Below, piece after piece: positions 9,689 to 11,882 of a stretch of DNA of 11,882 bases (positions within the stretch are counted from its first letter, which is position 1; the number at the start of each line of letters is the position of its first letter). Both the position numbers and the translations under genes were made by a program. This DNA is from an uncultured Clostridia bacterium (GTDB taxonomy: Bacteria; Bacillota; Clostridia; Christensenellales; Aristaeellaceae), in NCBI GenBank assembly GCA_934631985.1, contig CAKTYE010000076.1:1-11882 (forward strand), written 5' to 3'. The notes under the pieces were generated by a model, which saw only the letters and a list, made by a program, of their open reading frames with translations, did no database searches and was not told where the DNA came from.

Positions 9689-9719
9689 AAGGCACTCACC
9701 TCCACATTCGCGCGGAAAG

Positions 9720-9750
9720 GGCGCAAATTCCGTTTGGACCCCTTTGCGCC
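9720..9750 (-). promoter_or_regulatory. Inverted repeat in the remB-gyrBA leader
   Basis: GGCGCAAA and TTTGCGCC (9720-9727/9743-9750) form a perfect 8-bp inverted repeat with a 15-nt loop. It lies inside the predicted 76-nt leader between the TATAAT box and the TTG start of remB. It might affect mRNA stability or bind a regulator; nothing further can be said from sequence. Confidence 0.4.
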
Positions 9751-9771
9751 TATCCCTCCAAATACTAACTT

Positions 9772-9800
9772 ATTATACAGCAAAAAGCGGGAAAAGAAAA
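9772..9800 (-). promoter_or_regulatory. Promoter of the remB-gyrB-gyrA operon
   Basis: A perfect TATAAT (9777-9772 on the minus strand) lies 77 nt upstream of the remB RBS region (about 84 nt before the start codon). Seventeen nt upstream is TTTTCT, a weak -35 (TT and C match). The surrounding DNA is AT-rich, in contrast with the GC-rich genes. Transcription should begin near 9765. The perfect -10 with a poor -35 would suit a supercoiling-sensitive gyrase promoter, but that is inference. Confidence 0.6.
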
Positions 9801-9956
9801 GAGTTTTCGGAAAACATGGAGCAGGGAAAATGGAATCCCGCGGGGGAAACTTCAAGTCTTCGGTGCGAATCAGGCCAGATAGCCCATGTGTGAAAAAAGA
9901 AACAGGCAGATAAGAAAAACAGACGTTGAAATCAACACGAAAGGGGAAGCGTGTCG
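9801..9956. other. Divergent intergenic segment between the two promoters
   Basis: No gene is visible here. Two small palindromes occur: GTTTTC-G-GAAAAC (9803-9815), just upstream of the remB -35 region, and CCCGCGGG (9837-9844). The segment is A-rich. It separates the leftward gyrase promoter from the rightward small-membrane-protein promoter, so shared regulation is possible but not shown. Confidence 0.4.
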
Positions 9957-9985
9957 TTCCGTTTCCTGCGCAGACATGCTATCCT
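9957..9985 (+). promoter_or_regulatory. Extended -10 promoter of the small membrane protein operon
   Basis: TGCTATCCT (9977-9985) is an extended -10 (TGn plus TATCCT, four of six matches). TTCCGT, 17 nt upstream (9957-9962), is a poor -35. Transcription would start around 9991-9993. The distal edge of the -10 is inside the 25-bp palindrome at 9982-10006. Confidence 0.5.
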
Positions 9986-10006
9986 TTCACTTGCCAATTG
10001 AAAGGA
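9982..10006. promoter_or_regulatory. 25-bp palindromic operator candidate
   Basis: The left half is TCCTTTCACTTG and the right half CAATTGAAAGGA around a central C; 11 of 12 half-site positions are symmetric. It overlaps the -10 box, the predicted start of transcription and part of the Shine-Dalgarno sequence (AAAGGAGG, 10001-10008) of the downstream operon. Size and placement fit a dimeric TetR-type repressor site. Because its left arm lies upstream of the predicted transcript, an RNA hairpin is less likely. A TetR-family gene ends the same operon. Confidence 0.6.
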
Positions 10007-10017
10007 GGCTATCAGCC

Positions 10018-10371
10018 ATGAACACGGATAAGATTTACGCAGAACACCTCGCCAATGAATACGCACCCAAGGATACCTCGAAGGTGATCGCCCTTCGGAA
10101 GCTGGACGCGAAGGCGAAGCTCCCGGCAAACATTTTCACCTATTCCCTGGGAATTGTTTCTTCACTGGTGCTGGGCGTCGGCATGTGCCTGTCCATGAAG
10201 GTCATCGGCAGCGGCTCGCCCGCCATGGTTGCGCTGGGCATTGCGCTGGGACTGCTCGGCTTTGCCGGCATGGGTGCGAACTATCCTATTTATAAGAAGC
10301 TGCTGGCAAAGGGCAAGCAGAAGTATGCCTTTGAAATCATGGAGCTTGCAAAGAAGATCAGCGAGGAATAA
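10018..10371 (+). CDS. Small two-helix membrane protein of unknown function
   Basis: A 117-residue protein with a charged N-terminus (MNTDKIYAEHLANEYAPKD, then basic residues to about 35), two membrane helices (about 38-62 and 68-90, the second rich in Gly/Ala), and a basic C-terminal helix (about 92-117). I recall close relatives in Clostridia with the same 'NEYAPKxTSKVIALRKLDAKAK' start. Some are labelled dihydropteridine reductase in databases, which the sequence does not support: no Rossmann motif or catalytic YxxxK is present. The open frame extends upstream to 9886, but the ATG at 10018 has AAAGGAGG 9 nt before it and a promoter and palindrome just upstream. First gene of a three-gene operon; function unknown. 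Confidence 0.85.
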   Translation: MNTDKIYAEHLANEYAPKDTSKVIALRKLDAKAKLPANIFTYSLGIVSSLVLGVGMCLSMKVIGSGSPAMVALGIALGLLGFAGMGANYPIYKKLLAKGKQKYAFEIMELAKKISEE

Positions 10372-10374
10372 GCG

Positions 10375-11013
10375 GTGAAGTGTGCAGGGGCGATCTGGAA
10401 AAGCATGGTGTATCCATCCAACAAGGTGCTGGTTTGTGTTCCACTTTTGTCCTTTGCGGCCCTGGCGGTGAGCTTTGCATACGCAAAAATTGGAAATGCG
10501 CTGACATACGTCATTTACGGACTGTCGGCGTACTATCTGGTGCTGGGCGGGCTGCGGGTTTATCTGATCGTTTGCTATCGCCGCCGAACGCCAGTGCTTG
10601 AAGCCCGGTGCTATCGCCGGACAGCATGGCTGCTGTTTCTGCTGAACATTCCCATGGGCGGCATGATCGCACTGATGGTGCGGGCGAACGCGAGCTTTTC
10701 CTATCCGGGGACGATCATTTACGCTTCTGCGCTGTATACCTTTTACACCATGGCGCTGGCGATCATAAATCTGGTAAAATATCGAAGGCTGGGCAGTCTG
10801 ATTTTGTCGGCGGCGAAGGTGCTGAACCTGGTTTCGGCCATGATGTCCATTCTGGGCCTGCAAACGGCGATGATCTCGCAGTTTGATCCGGGAAACGAAG
10901 CGTTTCGCAAAACGATGAACACGATCACCGGCAGCGTGGTGTATGGCGTGGTGATCCTGATTGCGCTGTGGATGTTGTGGCACAGCGGGAAGAAGCGAAA
11001 AAACGTTAAATAA
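10375..11013 (+). CDS. Six-helix membrane protein of unknown function
   Basis: A 212-residue hydrophobic protein with about six membrane segments (roughly 17-40, 43-66, 82-102, 110-131, 138-160, 184-203) and a basic tail (KKRKNVK). It starts at a GTG (10375) three bases after the stop of the preceding gene, with GAGG 8 nt upstream, so it is clearly co-transcribed and probably translationally coupled. The next ATG (residue 11) lacks a good ribosome site. I recognise no transporter signature, ATP-binding motif or catalytic site. I have a recollection of similar unnamed proteins beside TetR genes in Clostridia. Together with the preceding two-helix protein it may form a membrane complex, but this is inference. 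Confidence 0.8.
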   Translation: MKCAGAIWKSMVYPSNKVLVCVPLLSFAALAVSFAYAKIGNALTYVIYGLSAYYLVLGGLRVYLIVCYRRRTPVLEARCYRRTAWLLFLLNIPMGGMIALMVRANASFSYPGTIIYASALYTFYTMALAIINLVKYRRLGSLILSAAKVLNLVSAMMSILGLQTAMISQFDPGNEAFRKTMNTITGSVVYGVVILIALWMLWHSGKKRKNVK

Positions 11014-11593
11014 ATCGGAAAGCAAATACTTTGCGACGGCGGCGAAAATGGATGAGGCGTTTATGGCGCTCCTGGAGAAGAAGGACTTCGCCCACATTAC
11101 AGTGAAGGAGCTGTGCGAGACGGCGGGGGTCAACCGCTCGACCTTTTATCTGCATTACGAAACGGTAAACGATCTGCTGGCGGAAAGCGTTGAGCGCATG
11201 ACGGAGCAGTTCGTAAATTATATGAAGAAAGACACGAAAACCTTCATCACCAAATTGCAGGACTGCCCGATGGAGGAGCTGTACCTGATCACACCGGAGT
11301 ATCTTACACCGTATTTGCATTACGTCTGGGAATACAAGCGGCTGTTTCGAACACAGGTGGAGCATGCGGAGACGCTCGGCCTGGATAAAAGCTATGAGCG
11401 GCTTTTTCGGTATGTGTTTACGCCTATCTTGGAACGGTTCCGTGTGCCGGAGAAGGAGCGGGGGATTTGATGGCCTTCTATATTCACGGGATCATGGCGA
11501 TGATAGAGGAGTGGCTGCGGAAGGGACCTGGTGGAGGAGATCATTGCCATGATGCAGCGGTACATCCTACAGCCGCAGGGAAAAGTTTTTTGA
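11006..11593 (+). pseudogene. TetR/AcrR-family regulator with two compensating frameshifts
   Basis: The N-terminal helix-turn-helix is intact: ITVKELCETAGVNRSTFYLHYETVNDLLAE is a classic TetR DNA-binding domain, preceded by NKSESKYFATAAKMDEAF. The frame stops at 11470 after RVPEKERGI. The expected continuation is nevertheless present: MAFYIHGIMAMIEEWLRK (from 11470) in the -1 frame, then DLVEEIIAMMQRYI (from 11525) back in the original frame, ending at 11593. One missing G in the run at about 11459-11463 and one extra G at about 11522-11525 would restore the whole C-terminal TetR domain (Firmicutes type). The family start Met is also missing: the codon before NKSESK is TTA (11006), and the only upstream start is a TTG at 10961 inside the preceding gene. 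It may be a decaying gene, or the indels may be sequencing errors. Confidence 0.75.
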
Positions 11594-11620
11594 AAATTTG
11601 AGATGAAAAAGGTCGAAAAG

Positions 11621-11657
11621 CAGAGGAGGGACGGCGAAAATCGCCGTCCCTCCTCTG
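11621..11657. terminator. Terminator hairpin after the TetR gene
   Basis: A perfect 17-bp stem (11621-11637 with 11641-11657) closes an AAA loop 28 nt after the frameshift-corrected stop of the TetR gene. The + strand has no T-run after it. The opposite strand reads CTTTTCGACCTTTTTC, so the stem may also stop leftward transcription. It isolates the TetR operon from the strong promoter downstream. Confidence 0.7.
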
Positions 11658-11713
11658 TCATTGGTATCCCTGTATGCTTAGAGACACGAACGGCACTTGT
11701 AGAAAGCAAAAGA

Positions 11714-11729
11714 TATATGTCAACATATA
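11714..11729. promoter_or_regulatory. 16-bp AT-rich palindrome upstream of the right-edge promoter
   Basis: TATATGT (11714-11720) and ACATATA (11723-11729) form a perfect 7-bp inverted repeat around CA. It sits about 95 bp upstream of the TTGACA box. It could be a protein-binding site, or simply a product of AT-rich composition. Confidence 0.3.
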
Positions 11730-11823
11730 GTGCAATCATACGAACGATAGAAAGATATGCAAACCATAAAGTTCGAAGGACACAAAAGAATGAAAAAAAC
11801 TCCCGAAAAGTTCAAAAAAGGTG

Positions 11824-11882
11824 TTGACAAGAGTGGCTTGGAGTGGTAATATAAACAAGCTCCTTCGAGAGCGCCGAACCTT
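11824..11882 (+). promoter_or_regulatory. Strong sigma-A promoter and leader, probably of an rRNA operon
   Basis: A perfect TTGACA (11824-11829) is followed after 17 nt by TAATAT (11847-11852). The 60 bp upstream are A-rich (runs of A at 11795-11801 and 11813-11818), like an UP element. The leader after the -10 (ATAAACAAGCTCC, ending GCCGAACCTT at the window edge) looks like the leader I recall ahead of clostridial 16S rRNA genes ('...GAACCTTGAAAACTGAA'). No rRNA sequence lies inside the window, so the target is an inference; the promoter itself is clear. Confidence 0.6.

Noticed and set aside
11603..11827. 74-codon + strand frame after the TetR gene
   Set aside because: It reads through the 17-bp terminator hairpin and into the -35 box of the right-edge promoter. 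Basic low-complexity product without homology.

Overview
The window looks like chromosomal DNA from a fairly GC-rich member of the Bacillota, class Clostridia. The evidence is the RemB (DUF370)-GyrB-GyrA gene order, a YlbJ-like membrane protein of the kind found in endospore formers, Gram-positive Shine-Dalgarno sequences (GGAGG) and sigma-A type promoters. It also has small membrane proteins and a TetR regulator of a type I associate with gut Clostridia. I cannot name the genus from sequence alone.

Layout. At the extreme left (about 3-85, + strand) is what looks like the broken N-terminus of an IS3-type transposase. Four minus-strand single genes follow: a HAD-family phosphatase (120-803, with its own promoter), a YwaF/TIGR02206-like membrane protein (868-1611), a MATE-family efflux protein (2230-3618) and a short YlbJ-like membrane protein (3771-4613). 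Between the YwaF-like and MATE genes lies about 620 bp of non-coding DNA packed with perfect or near-perfect inverted repeats, ending in a strong terminator. Next is the minus-strand gyrase operon remB-gyrB-gyrA (9688 down to 4786). remB overlaps gyrB by 29 nt, and gyrA ends in a good terminator. A small inverted-repeat element (4644-4693) sits between gyrA and the YlbJ-like gene.

Right of the gyrase operon, a 329-bp divergent intergenic region carries the remB promoter on one strand and, on the other, a promoter for a small + strand operon. That operon encodes a 117-residue two-helix membrane protein, a 212-residue six-helix membrane protein, and a TetR-family regulator. The regulator lacks a normal start codon and carries two compensating one-base frameshifts. 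A 25-bp palindrome with 11 of 12 matching half-site positions overlaps the operon's -10 box, predicted transcription start and ribosome binding site. It is a strong candidate operator for that regulator.

The last 60 bp hold a textbook TTGACA-17-TAATAT promoter behind an A-rich upstream tract. The leader resembles clostridial rRNA leaders (ending in gaacctt), so an rRNA operon probably begins just outside the window.

Functionally, the core is DNA topology: gyrase plus a DNA-binding matrix regulator, with what is probably an rRNA operon close by, as in many Bacillota near the origin. The flanks are transport, membrane and housekeeping accessory genes. The most interesting unexplained items are the small membrane/TetR operon with its palindrome, and the dense hairpin cluster at 1740-2110.
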